Source of the DNA: an uncultured Candidatus Berkelbacteria bacterium
GTDB taxonomy: Bacteria > Patescibacteriota > UBA1384 > XYA2-FULL-43-10 > CAINNR01
NCBI GenBank assembly: GCA_903851235.1
Contig: CAINNR010000035.1
Span: 1-49,731 of the forward strand
Direction of reading: 5' to 3'
DNA length: 49,731 nucleotides
Part shown: one piece after another, positions 26,623-36,995 of the stretch
How the letters are laid out: the number at the start of each line of letters is the position of its first letter
Position numbering within the stretch: position 1 is the first letter of the stretch
Notes under the pieces: generated by a model
Databases searched by the model: none
Told to the model about the DNA's origin: nothing
The model's input: only the letters and a program-made list of their open reading frames with translations
Program-made: the position numbers and the translations under genes

Positions 26623-29262
26623 ATGACCCGAGAAACCAAGGGAATTGAATTTGAATTTTCGCAGCCGATTAGTCGAGAGCCTGTTAATCGGGATATTGTT
26701 GATGCCGAGAGTCGACTGGATAGCGTACTCAGTCAGAATCGGGACGCGCGATTAGATAGCGAAAATTATGAAGAATCGGCGAGAGCCTTAGAGGAAGTTA
26801 AGGCACTTAGGGAATGGCGAGACAGGAGCCATTCTTCAGATTTCTCGTCTTTTTATAGACTTTTTGAATCCGCTGGAACAATTCAACGATCGGCTACATC
26901 ACCGGAAGAATCTGAACTATTCAAGCAATCTCTATCTGATCGCTTGATGCCACAAGCTCAGGGATTGTCCCCCCGAGTTGCTGACCTTTATAAAGCAATC
27001 CTTTCCGAAATGGATGGCCGTGGATATTCTCCTCAGTTTGGAGAAACCCAGAAAAAGATTACTGAGCTTAGGGATGCGGGCGATCTTAATCTCTTGCTCG
27101 ATGGCAACGTTCCGTTTGCCGTTAAGGCCAATCGAATCCAGACTCGCTTGGAGGGTGATCTGCTCGGGCGTAGAGCGCTTGATCGGCGCGATCGAAGGAA
27201 AAAAGACGAGGAACGTGAGCCGGTTGATCAGCCGACAACTCCGCCCCCGGCACAAGATGAAAGTAAACCGCAAGATTATGAAACGAGTAAACCGAAAGAA
27301 GGCGAACCGCTTCCTGCTGTATGGACAATAGCTCCAGCTTACGGCGGATATTTCCGCCAACAGTCTTTTGATTCATGGGATCATCAGGCTAATATTTGGC
27401 GCCAGAGTGAATACCAATATTCCGAGGTACGACCAATTGTCCCCGATATAGAAGACCTAAAAACACAAAAAGGAATCTCCGCCAATCTGCCAGCCGGACA
27501 ATGGACACGGTTGCCTCTCCCGTATAATTATGCTTTGTCAACCGAGAATCTAGCCTGCGAAATCAAAATAGATCAAAACGGCGACCATATTGTTTTTTCT
27601 CAAAATGGCGGCCCTGTAAGTTTTGAAATTTTTGAGGGGAGCTCCAAGCGACCAATGCCGATTCCAGATAAGGTGCCACAATTCGTTTCGCAACTTGGGG
27701 AAGAAACTCTTACACGGCTTCGCGAAATTGTCGCCACTAAAAAAGGCAATCTCGCTAAGGCTCGCGCGGCTGCCGGCTGGACAATACGCCGACTGAAATA
27801 TCCGGAAACAGGTCATTTTGATCAGACTTATCAATCTTACATGGAGGAATTGCAGGCATCGGACTATATTGCGATGATTGATGAAAAAAGAGTGGCCGAC
27901 TGCAAAGTCGCCAACACATATTTTGCCTCCTTGTGTTCGACGCTCGGTATTCCCGTTCGCCATGTTGTCGGCCATATGGTCAAAGGAAAAGATGATGAGG
28001 GCAATTCGCGAATTACCAGCGGCACTGGCCATGCTTGGAGTGAAGTTTGGGACGAAACACAGTCAGAGTGGGTTCGGATTGACGCGACCCCGTCGGGTGA
28101 TCCTCAGTTAGACGAACAAGAAGAAAGCAGTGAGGCTGTTCCTGGAGATTATGGCGAGCAGGAAGCTGTCGGCCCGTCCGATGAGTATCTTGCTGAACTG
28201 GAAGAAAAATTAAGCGAATTAACTGAGAAACTGAGTTATTCTGACGAGGAAAGACAATTAGCTGAGGCAGCGGGGGTAGAATTATCGGAAGCCCGTCAAA
28301 TTGTCAAAGAAATTGCCGAAGCCGAAGATACTCGTCTGCCAAATGGCCAGCGAGTCGTTGATCTCTTGTCTCAGCTTTTTTCTTTGATTGTCGAAGCCAG
28401 ACGGACAGCAACTCCGGATTATACCGGCCCGCTACGCAAGAGAGAAGGCGGAGAGGAAATTGATGATATAGTGGCTCATAGAATCGGCACAAAAGCCGGA
28501 GAAATTGATCCGCGCAGTCGGCAAAAACCATTTGAGAGACAAACGGATGAACAAGTTTTTGGAGGTTTTGACTTATATCTCATTGGCGATAAATCAGGTT
28601 CAATGTCGCAAACAGTCGACGGCGAAGCCAAGTGGAAAATTCAACGACGGGCGGAATATCTGATCTTTTCAGCATTGAATCGGTTTGATCAAAATATTCA
28701 GCGAGCCAATTTAAGATCTGATCATGGGTTATCGGTTCGATCCCAAGGCATTTCGTTTAGAAATTCCGACGAAATTGATGAAGACCGCCCTCTTTCAAAC
28801 ACTTTCACTGCTTCCGATAAAGTTAAGCTTTGGCGAAGTCTGGGCAATCAGGGTAGTGGAAATGGCGATGTGGCAGCTTTGTCGCACGTTCTTGGACAAA
28901 TCAAAGCTGAACGAGAAGAAACAGAGGAACAGCACAAAATCGATGACCGTCTTCGAATTGTCATTTCCTGTTCTGACGGGTACCCGGACAACCCACCTGC
29001 GGTTCAAAACCTCGCCGGACAACTTGGCCAGCTGAATGCCGTTGTTGTCGGACTTGGATTAACTGAAACAGCTGCCGCAGTTCCTACAATTTTCGCCACC
29101 GAAACAAGCCGAGGAGAGGTGGTCAAAGACATCAACCATTTACCGGCGGTTGTCGCCAAAAACGTCATTTTAGAAGCAACGCGACTTTTTCCTGAAAAAA
29201 GTAAAAAGTCGGTCGATAAAATAGTTGCTTCAATTCTTGATAAGTTTAAGTTATTAAATTAA
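26623..29262 (+). CDS. transglutaminase-like + vWA domain protein
   Basis: transglutaminase core DCKVANTYFASLCSTLGIPVRHVVGHM...GHAWSEVWDETQSEWVRIDATP; vWA MIDAS DKSGSMS and ISCSDGYPDN. Confidence 0.8.
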   Translation: MTRETKGIEFEFSQPISREPVNRDIVDAESRLDSVLSQNRDARLDSENYEESARALEEVKALREWRDRSHSSDFSSFYRLFESAGTIQRSATSPEESELFKQSLSDRLMPQAQGLSPRVADLYKAILSEMDGRGYSPQFGETQKKITELRDAGDLNLLLDGNVPFAVKANRIQTRLEGDLLGRRALDRRDRRKKDEEREPVDQPTTPPPAQDESKPQDYETSKPKEGEPLPAVWTIAPAYGGYFRQQSFDSWDHQANIWRQSEYQYSEVRPIVPDIEDLKTQKGISANLPAGQWTRLPLPYNYALSTENLACEIKIDQNGDHIVFSQNGGPVSFEIFEGSSKRPMPIPDKVPQFVSQLGEETLTRLREIVATKKGNLAKARAAAGWTIRRLKYPETGHFDQTYQSYMEELQASDYIAMIDEKRVADCKVANTYFASLCSTLGIPVRHVVGHMVKGKDDEGNSRITSGTGHAWSEVWDETQSEWVRIDATPSGDPQLDEQEESSEAVPGDYGEQEAVGPSDEYLAELEEKLSELTEKLSYSDEERQLAEAAGVELSEARQIVKEIAEAEDTRLPNGQRVVDLLSQLFSLIVEARRTATPDYTGPLRKREGGEEIDDIVAHRIGTKAGEIDPRSRQKPFERQTDEQVFGGFDLYLIGDKSGSMSQTVDGEAKWKIQRRAEYLIFSALNRFDQNIQRANLRSDHGLSVRSQGISFRNSDEIDEDRPLSNTFTASDKVKLWRSLGNQGSGNGDVAALSHVLGQIKAEREETEEQHKIDDRLRIVISCSDGYPDNPPAVQNLAGQLGQLNAVVVGLGLTETAAAVPTIFATETSRGEVVKDINHLPAVVAKNVILEATRLFPEKSKKSVDKIVASILDKFKLLN

Positions 29263-29271
29263 GATAAATAT

Positions 29272-32200
29272 ATGGAAACTGAAGAAAAACAATACGCTCC
29301 TCAGCCAGAGCTCGATGAGAATGGCTCGGAGAAGATAAGAGCCGAACAACCCCAAAGAGAGCGCCTGATGAGACGCTATGTTGAAGGTCGCATAATTGCT
29401 CTAGCCCCCGACACTGAAACCGAGGATCTCTCTGATGAATTCCAAGGTCTTTCAACAGCTGAAAAGTCTAATCTTCTTTATGAAAAACTGATGGCCCGAT
29501 GGAATACTCTGCAAGAAATTCAACAAGCCGAAAAATCTGGTGAAACGGTTGCACAACTCGATCCATATTTGATCGCTGAAATTAAAACTCTCTGGGAAGA
29601 TGAAGCCACAGCCGATCTTTTTTGCCAGCGTTTTGCCGAAGCTCGCGTAGATGCCAAACTTTTCAGGTTGTCCGAACTCGGAAGTCATTATCAAAAATTA
29701 AATGCGGCAATCGATTCAAAAAAAGAAGAATACAAAGAATTGTCCAAAGCACTTTTCACTAATGCTTTTAGTCGCCCGGATAATCTATCAGCCGCCCGTG
29801 GCAAGGTTCGACGATTGGCAAGAGAATTGATCCATATAAGAGATGAACGTCAGAAAATTACTTCACTGGAAGATTTGCCGCCAATCCCCGAAAACACAGA
29901 TATTGCCGCTTCGCTTCATTATGAGACTTTAAAAAAATATAAGGAACAAATTGACCAAGGGTTCTGTTGGCTCCCATATTTTGAAAATCTACAGGCAGAT
30001 ATAGAGCGACAGCTGGAAAATAGCCGGTGGCCAATCCTAACTGGAGAAGGTGGCACAGGCAAATCACAACTAGCTGATGCTGCCACTCTCGATTTAACCG
30101 GAAAAACTCCGACAAAATTGCCTTGTCTCGAATCCACTGGCGAGAAAGACATTATTGGCACTCAAGAATTAGACGAGCAAGGGAGTTTTATGTCATATGG
30201 TGTGGCTATGAGGGCAATTTCCGGATTTTCGGACTCACAACACAAAGTGTCCAACCCAGATGGTCCATTTGTGCGTCTTGATGAATTTCTTCGCCTCTCT
30301 TCACGACCGTTTGGAATCTTTAAAGAGTTAAAACAGCTTCGTCCTGGTGAAAAATATCATGGAGAAACAGTTCCGCCCGATTTTAGACTTATTGGTACAA
30401 CTAATCCTGCATCACCCAGATATCCCGCGTGTAATGATATTGACCCGGCTTTGGCAAGAGAATTCAGTTTTATCGATGTCGACTATCCACCGATGACTTC
30501 AGAAGATCCTCAACTATACGAGTTTATGCTGGCGGCGGCGATCGACGAGAATGGGCACATCGCCTTACCGGAAAATGAGGTTGCCCCAAGTTACGACACA
30601 GATCAAACTAGAGCTGGAGAAAAGCTGCTAGATGGAAGGGAAATTGTCGAGCAGTTAAAACTTAATCCCGACCAAACAGCAAGAGAGCATGGCACTCTAT
30701 ACCGACTTGCTTTTGCAGTGCGTGCTGTTCAAGATGCTTTTTCAAATCATTACAAAGTCGAGAAACCTGATCATTTGTTGCACTATTCACTGAATAGCAA
30801 TAATCTGGTTCAGATAAGCCCCTCTGGTCATGAACCTTTGACGCTGGTAGAGACGTTGATTACTCTTGAAGATGTGCGGCATTGGGTTGAAGATTTTTTT
30901 CATCGGATGGAAAAGGATACAGCGTCATTCCATGTTGAAAGTTTTTCAGAGTGGATAGCATCCAAATTGCAAAATCATATTTCAATTCAAAGAAATAGCG
31001 AAGATCAAGCAAAGCTCACCGCTCTCTTCGATCATTTTCATCTTTTAGATGGAGCCGCAAATTTACGAGAAGGAAAGCCGTTGACTCCACGAGAAATCGG
31101 CTATCTCTCGCCTCGAGTCCCGCGGCCACTACATTTAAAGCACCCCGAGCCAAAGTCAGAAGAGGGTGAAACCGAAGAGACTGTGCCCGAGCCAACTCCT
31201 GAAACAGAACTTTACAGCACAACTGAATTGACCCTGGAGGATGGCTCAAAAGTTCTGATTCATGAAGCGAATATTCCAGTTATAGATAAAAATACCCGGA
31301 CAGTTCAACTTTACCCCGGCAGTGTTTTCAATTTATCAGCAGATCGAGTTTGTTTTAAAGGTATCGTTGACAGCTCTGATCCAAGACCTGAATATCACGG
31401 CAAGCCGGTAATAGAAACCGACGTCGCCTCTGGCGGTGGCCTTCATCGCATCGTTGAACTTGGCGAAATTGCTGAAAACGGCGAGGATTTCTGGAGCTTA
31501 GAAATACTGACTACCGAAGAAATAGAAAGACAACTAGGAGACTGGAAAGCCGTCTACGAGAAGCTAGACCTCGCAGGATTTACTCTCCCATCGAAAGAAG
31601 AGCTAATGGCCTATCTTTCTGATAATCCCGAATTCATTGAGCTTTTAAAAACTAAAGAGCAACAAGGTTTTACTAAAATGGTCATAGCACCCCTAGAGCT
31701 GAAGCCCCTGATTGACAAGTTGAATGAGCAAGTCATGACTCAAGGTGGAACAGCGACATATCTCTCCGAGACTTGGGCTGGAGGCTCCAGCAAGGGTGGA
31801 TTGCTCACTGATGAATCTAAAATTCAATATCTCGCTACTATGTCCAAGGATGCAGCAGGAAATGATGCGATCACAGGTGGCCAGACAATGGCACAGATGA
31901 AAGCCAGCCCGGAATCTTTTGGGATTTTGAATGGCTGTCTGGTGTCTTTTGTTAAGGAAAGACAAAATCTTCTAAAAAGCGGCGATTCTGACGAAATTGA
32001 TTCGACCGGGCGTAAAGAAATTAAGGGCGGGTTAACTCCACGAGCGTATCTCGAAACCTATTTTTCCGACAAAGATCCGCACTATCAAGGCGAAGATGCG
32101 ATGTTACCACAAGAGTGGCTGGCTCTTTTTGCGGATGATTTATATCAAAAATATGTGAAAGATAACAGAGCGATGCCCACGGGTAGCCCAGTTACTGATT

Positions 32201-32379
32201 TACTCGATGCCCAGACAGCCACATGGTTCACTTCTACCCATCTTCCGGGGCGCGAGATTCTGCCCTATGCCTTTTGGAGTTCGGACTATCGGCGGCTGTA
32301 CTTCCACGGCTGCAGGCCGGACGATGCCAACGGCTATCTGGCTCCGCGTCCCTCGGTGAGAAAAGCTATTAAAACTTGA
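29272..32379 (+). CDS. MoxR-like AAA ATPase with C-terminal DGR variable (probable C-type-lectin-fold) domain
   Basis: Walker A LTGEGGTGKSQLA, Walker B GPFVRLDEFLR, sensor LIGTTNP; C-terminal 40 aa encoded by the VR. Confidence 0.85.
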   Translation: METEEKQYAPQPELDENGSEKIRAEQPQRERLMRRYVEGRIIALAPDTETEDLSDEFQGLSTAEKSNLLYEKLMARWNTLQEIQQAEKSGETVAQLDPYLIAEIKTLWEDEATADLFCQRFAEARVDAKLFRLSELGSHYQKLNAAIDSKKEEYKELSKALFTNAFSRPDNLSAARGKVRRLARELIHIRDERQKITSLEDLPPIPENTDIAASLHYETLKKYKEQIDQGFCWLPYFENLQADIERQLENSRWPILTGEGGTGKSQLADAATLDLTGKTPTKLPCLESTGEKDIIGTQELDEQGSFMSYGVAMRAISGFSDSQHKVSNPDGPFVRLDEFLRLSSRPFGIFKELKQLRPGEKYHGETVPPDFRLIGTTNPASPRYPACNDIDPALAREFSFIDVDYPPMTSEDPQLYEFMLAAAIDENGHIALPENEVAPSYDTDQTRAGEKLLDGREIVEQLKLNPDQTAREHGTLYRLAFAVRAVQDAFSNHYKVEKPDHLLHYSLNSNNLVQISPSGHEPLTLVETLITLEDVRHWVEDFFHRMEKDTASFHVESFSEWIASKLQNHISIQRNSEDQAKLTALFDHFHLLDGAANLREGKPLTPREIGYLSPRVPRPLHLKHPEPKSEEGETEETVPEPTPETELYSTTELTLEDGSKVLIHEANIPVIDKNTRTVQLYPGSVFNLSADRVCFKGIVDSSDPRPEYHGKPVIETDVASGGGLHRIVELGEIAENGEDFWSLEILTTEEIERQLGDWKAVYEKLDLAGFTLPSKEELMAYLSDNPEFIELLKTKEQQGFTKMVIAPLELKPLIDKLNEQVMTQGGTATYLSETWAGGSSKGGLLTDESKIQYLATMSKDAAGNDAITGGQTMAQMKASPESFGILNGCLVSFVKERQNLLKSGDSDEIDSTGRKEIKGGLTPRAYLETYFSDKDPHYQGEDAMLPQEWLALFADDLYQKYVKDNRAMPTGSPVTDLLDAQTATWFTSTHLPGREILPYAFWSSDYRRLYFHGCRPDDANGYLAPRPSVRKAIKT
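32240..32360 (+). repeat. DGR variable repeat (VR)
   Basis: 121-bp ungapped alignment to TR; 18 mismatches, all at TR adenines; 3' 25 nt identical (candidate IMH). Confidence 0.95.
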
Positions 32380-32422
32380 TCTTTAAATTTCCTTTTGTTC
32401 TTTAACTTTATTTCTGGGGATT

Positions 32423-32444
32423 CCAAAGGGGTTTACCCCTTTGG
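32423..32444. repeat. perfect hairpin downstream of VR
   Basis: ccaaagggg-ttta-cccctttgg, 9-bp stem, 44 nt after the target stop codon; no U-tract following. Confidence 0.7.
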
Positions 32445-32505
32445 GCTAAAAAAATTACGCGGCGAAAAGTTCACCCTATAGGCGGTTTACTGCTAGGTGG
32501 GGTCA

Positions 32506-32553
32506 CCCGCTTCGAGGCGGGCTGCCGTTCTTCGGAAAGCATTAAATTACGGC
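32506..32553. ncRNA. structured spacer between VR and TR
   Basis: cccgc-ttcgag-gcggg (32506-32521); gccgt (32524-32528) with acggc (32549-32553) enclosing UUCG-type hairpin ttc-ttcg-gaa. Confidence 0.4.
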
Positions 32554-32703
32554 CTGGAATCATCTTGATTTATTCAGCGTAAAGCAATCCGACAAAACAC
32601 ATTCTTCTCACGTTGAGTCCTGTTTATCTGCCCAAGGTGGATGTAAAAAGCAAACCAATGCAATCCTTGGGAATACGTTCCCGAGTATTTTCGGAAGAGC
32701 AGG

Positions 32704-32824
32704 ATCATAAGGGGCGCGAGAATCTGCCCTATGCCAATTGGAATTCGGACAATCGACAGCTGAACTTCAACGACAACAGGCCGGACGATACCAACGACAA
32801 TCTGGCTCCGCGTCCCTCGGTGAG
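32704..32824 (+). repeat. DGR template repeat (TR)
   Basis: non-mutated partner of VR; adenine-rich AAY codons (ENLPYANWNSDNRQLNFNDNRPDDTNDNLAPRPSVR). Confidence 0.95.
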
Positions 32825-32829
32825 GGGTA

Positions 32830-33167
32830 TTAGATATTGCGTAAGGATTTTGACCAACCGCCCAGCATGCGGCCGACTTCTGCAAGTTTTGATTGCACTT
32901 GAAAGATTTTTGTTTCGTTGGCAAGTCTAAGCTCCAGAAGAAGACGAAATTTTAAAGTTGAAATTTCAAGATGACTGCTGGCGGAAATCAAAAAGGATGA
33001 TTTGAGTGGCTTGGGAGCATTCTTGGCCATGATGAGCTCCTGAAGTAGATCCAATACGCTATGCTCTAAGCTGGCCCCTAGCCCGTAACGCCAGTGCTTC
33101 TCAAGATGACCTGTAATCTCAACAGTCATTTTGTAAATTTCGTAAGTTAAATTAATGATCGGGAGCG

Positions 33168-33180
<13 letters not shown>
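32830..33180 (-). CDS. avd: Avd-like DGR accessory protein (four-helix bundle)
   Basis: LPIINLTYEIYKMTVEITGHLEKHWRYGLGASLEHSVLDLLQELI...LRLANETKIFQVQSKLAEVGRMLGGWSKSL; ATG at 33180. Confidence 0.85.
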
Positions 33181-34156
<976 letters not shown>

Positions 34157-34389
34157 ACTAAAAACGATGATATTTTATCGGTGTTATGTATGCTCCTGAT
34201 AGGAATTTGGCAAAACATTTTCTCACTAAAGGATCCAGTTTTTGTAATTCGTGGTGTTTCTTTGCGTCAAATTCAAGCTGTAAATTATCCAATTGTCCAT
34301 AGCATACCTGTGATTACATTGATATTTTGCAATTTTTGATTACTTTATTTAAACTGCTTATGGATATTTCGATAGTTTTTTGTTAGTAT

Positions 34390-34614
34390 ATGGACATAAT
34401 GAGCAACAATAACGAAACAACTCGGAAAAAATGGGGCGAAAAAATTCGGAAGGCTAGAGAGAAGGCTCGGCTTACCCAGGCAGATGTGGCTGAAAAAGCA
34501 GACATCAATGTTAGTTATTATGCTCAGATTGAAAGGGGCGAGGTTAATCTTTCGATCGATAAGCTTCAAGGAATCGCAAAAGTGCTAAAGATTAAATCCT
34601 TAGAGATTATATAG
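34390..34614 (+). CDS. XRE-family HTH regulator
   Basis: WGEKIRKAREKARLTQADVAEKADINVSYYAQIERGEVNLSIDKLQGIAKVLKI. Confidence 0.85.
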   Translation: MDIMSNNNETTRKKWGEKIRKAREKARLTQADVAEKADINVSYYAQIERGEVNLSIDKLQGIAKVLKIKSLEII

Positions 34615-34635
34615 AGTAATCAGGACTTTCGTTCT

Positions 34636-34685
34636 CTTCGAAAGCCTGCCTTAACTGGTCAAGCCAGGCTAAAAGGTGTTCGAAG
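34636..34685. repeat. two-part stem-loop in intergenic region
   Basis: cttcgaa (34636-34642)/ttcgaag (34679-34685) and agcctg (34643-34648)/caggct (34665-34670). Confidence 0.5.
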
Positions 34686-34753
34686 GGAAGTGCATCCAGT
34701 CCGCCAAGATAGGATATTAGGCAGAATTTAAACAATCAATTTAGGTAAAAAAT

Positions 34754-35419
34754 ATGAAAAAACTGATTGTATTTGATTGGAATGGCACCTTACTTTCAGA
34801 TACACAAGCTTGTTTTGAGGCAGACAATACAGTTATAAAGTATTTTGGCGGTCAGCCAATAAATTTGCAGACATACAAAGATACGATTATTATACCGGCA
34901 ATAGATTTTTATTCTCAACACGGTTGTGACCGAAAAGAAATGGAGGAAAATATTCAGAGGGTTGGAGAAGTTTTTCATTCATTTTATGAACCGAGAGCTG
35001 CTAAATGTCGTACTAGGCGGGGAGTACAAAAATTATTGACCTGGCTTAAATATCATTCGGTAATCTCGATAATCCTCAGCAATCATACGATAACAGGGAT
35101 TAACAATCAGCTTGTCAGACTCGGAATTAATGATTACATCTCAGAGGTGTTGGCAAATGCATCGAGTAATTATTCATTTATAGGTCGCAACAAAAAAGAA
35201 AAATTAGAAATTTTTGTCAACAAGCGCGGGTATAAGCCGAAAGACATTCTTATTATCGGTGATTCACCAGAAGAAACTGAAATAGGAAAAACGCTCGGGA
35301 TTGAAACCGTGGCGATAACAGGTGGTTATTATTCAGAAGCTAGACTTAAAACGGCAAAACCAGATCATTTAATAAGTAACATGTCGGAATTGCAAGAGAT
35401 CATTTTACGGCAAAATTGA
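34754..35419 (+). CDS. HAD-superfamily hydrolase (phosphoglycolate phosphatase-like)
   Basis: VFDWNGTLLSD motif I, IILSNHT, KPKDILIIGDSPEETEIGKTLGIETVAITGGY. Confidence 0.8.
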   Translation: MKKLIVFDWNGTLLSDTQACFEADNTVIKYFGGQPINLQTYKDTIIIPAIDFYSQHGCDRKEMEENIQRVGEVFHSFYEPRAAKCRTRRGVQKLLTWLKYHSVISIILSNHTITGINNQLVRLGINDYISEVLANASSNYSFIGRNKKEKLEIFVNKRGYKPKDILIIGDSPEETEIGKTLGIETVAITGGYYSEARLKTAKPDHLISNMSELQEIILRQN

Positions 35420-35457
35420 GAAGTTCTAATCCCATGGCGTCCCACCAAAAGGAAAAA

Positions 35458-36000
35458 ATGAAAATAGAAACAGAGAGAACAATAATCCGCCTGCCCAAAG
35501 ATGAAGATTTCAATTTTATAAAAAATCTCTGGCTTGATGGCGAAGTAATGAAATATGTCGGCTTTCCAAAAGGATTGAAAGTGCCAGATGAGGAGATTAA
35601 TCTTTGGTTAGACAACGAAAATCCGAAGCGTATCCGTCTGGTAGTTGAAGAAAAATCGTCTGGCCAACTAATTGCTGAAACCGGCTGGCAGAGAGATGGG
35701 GAATTTCCTTATGCAAACGGCCGAAAATCGGCAAGTTTGGAGATTAAAATAGCCAAACCGTTTTGGGGACAGGGTTTTGGTACGGAGATTCTAAAAACCT
35801 TAATTGATTATATCTTCAAAAACACTGAGACTATAGTTGTTTTTGTCGATCCCAATATTGAAAATGTAGGTGCTAATAAACTTTATAAAAAACTAGGATT
35901 TAAGAGCATCGGCAAACCAATATCTTATATCAAGAATCTCCAGGTACCAATTAAAACACAATATTTCGAGTTAAAAAAAGAAGTTCGAAACGATAGATAA
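35458..36000 (+). CDS. GNAT-family N-acetyltransferase
   Basis: TERTIIRLPKDEDFNFI...IAKPFWGQGFGTEILKTLIDYIF...NVGANKLYKKLGFK. Confidence 0.8.
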   Translation: MKIETERTIIRLPKDEDFNFIKNLWLDGEVMKYVGFPKGLKVPDEEINLWLDNENPKRIRLVVEEKSSGQLIAETGWQRDGEFPYANGRKSASLEIKIAKPFWGQGFGTEILKTLIDYIFKNTETIVVFVDPNIENVGANKLYKKLGFKSIGKPISYIKNLQVPIKTQYFELKKEVRNDR

Positions 36001-36079
36001 AACCCGAACGGTTTAGAGTGGTTAAAGGTCATAGCCCCAAGCATTCTGTAAAAAAATTATCACCAAATTGGTGCATTTT

Positions 36080-36685
36080 TTATTCTCTGTCGGCGAAAAT
36101 CACCAGCCGGTCGGGATAACTTTTAGTGATTTTATTCCACTCGCCTTCACAGGTAATGAGATTTAAATGAGATTTTCCATCAGCCGAATAAAAAATGCTT
36201 GATGAATCGGCATCCGAGGCGAAACTTTTGATTTCGCGGACAATAAAGTTGATGGTTACACCTTTGTCATCGATAACAGTAATTTGATCACCGATTTTGA
36301 TATTATGCAAATTGTCGAAAACTGAGCCCTGACCAGTTTTCCAAGTCCCAAAATGTCCGGCAATGACGGCACTGCCAAATTCCCCCGGCCGAACCCCAAG
36401 TTTAAACCAAGCAGTAGTCGCCGGGCCACTTGGCGATTCCATGGCACCAGCCGAGGTCAACCCAACGTCTTCAACAACGGCATCGACTCTAATTACTGGA
36501 ATTTTCAATCGCAGAGGCAAACCAACAGTTGATTTTTGCTCGGATGAAGTTAAATTTTTTGCTAGCGTGATGCTATCGCTTCGAGTCAAATTTTTCGGAC
36601 GGCAAAAAAGCACCAGCAAATAAATTACCAGCACAATAACGACAACAATAAACAGGACTTGCCTTGAGAAAAATTTCATTTTCAT
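36080..36685 (-). CDS. sortase (class E/F-like)
   Basis: N-terminal TM, LKIPVIRVDAVVEDVG, VIAGHFGTW (His), LNLITCEG (Cys), YPDRLVIFA (Arg). Confidence 0.8.
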   Translation of the reverse strand: MKMKFFSRQVLFIVVVIVLVIYLLVLFCRPKNLTRSDSITLAKNLTSSEQKSTVGLPLRLKIPVIRVDAVVEDVGLTSAGAMESPSGPATTAWFKLGVRPGEFGSAVIAGHFGTWKTGQGSVFDNLHNIKIGDQITVIDDKGVTINFIVREIKSFASDADSSSIFYSADGKSHLNLITCEGEWNKITKSYPDRLVIFADRE

Positions 36686-36737
36686 TTCAAATTTAAATAT
36701 ACCACGGTTAATAGTGAATAGCCAATTAATAATTTTA

Positions 36738-36771
36738 AACTAAAATCGGCCCGAGCGAGCCGATTTTAGTT
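36738..36771 (-). terminator. perfect 13-bp stem hairpin, likely terminator
   Basis: aactaaaatcggc-ccgagcga-gccgattttagtt. Confidence 0.6.
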
Positions 36772-36794
36772 CTCTGCCTCGATAAACCGGTGAA

Positions 36795-36995
36795 TTAGAT
36801 AATCCCCGAGATATGAAGCAAGTAGATGAAGATCCCAATGGAAATCAGGGACAATCCAGTCCAGATCGAAAGTCCAACCGGCGAACCCCATTCATCCCAT
36901 CTATGTCTTCGTGGCTTCACCCAATAGTCTGGTTCTTCCAGAAATTTCTTCTGCCATACTTCCTCACTGGCCTTTTTGAACTCTTCTTTGTTCAT
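36795..36995 (-). CDS. small membrane protein, hypothetical
   Basis: ORF with one TM, charged N-terminus. Confidence 0.45.
   Translation of the reverse strand: MNKEEFKKASEEVWQKKFLEEPDYWVKPRRHRWDEWGSPVGLSIWTGLSLISIGIFIYLLHISGII

Noticed and set aside
32423-32444. Hairpin after the AAA gene as an intrinsic terminator
   Set aside because: Followed by gctaaaaaaatt, with no U-tract on the plus strand; reported instead as a structural element of unknown role.
32613-32930. ORF of 105 aa spanning the TR
   Set aside because: Open only because the TR keeps the target reading frame; flanks show no protein-like features. Treated as TR plus spacer, not a gene.
34700-34707. tccgccaa matching the tRNA-Ser 3' end (18972-18979) as attR
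   Set aside because: Only 8 bp of identity, too short to distinguish from chance in this length of sequence; kept only as a weak hint.
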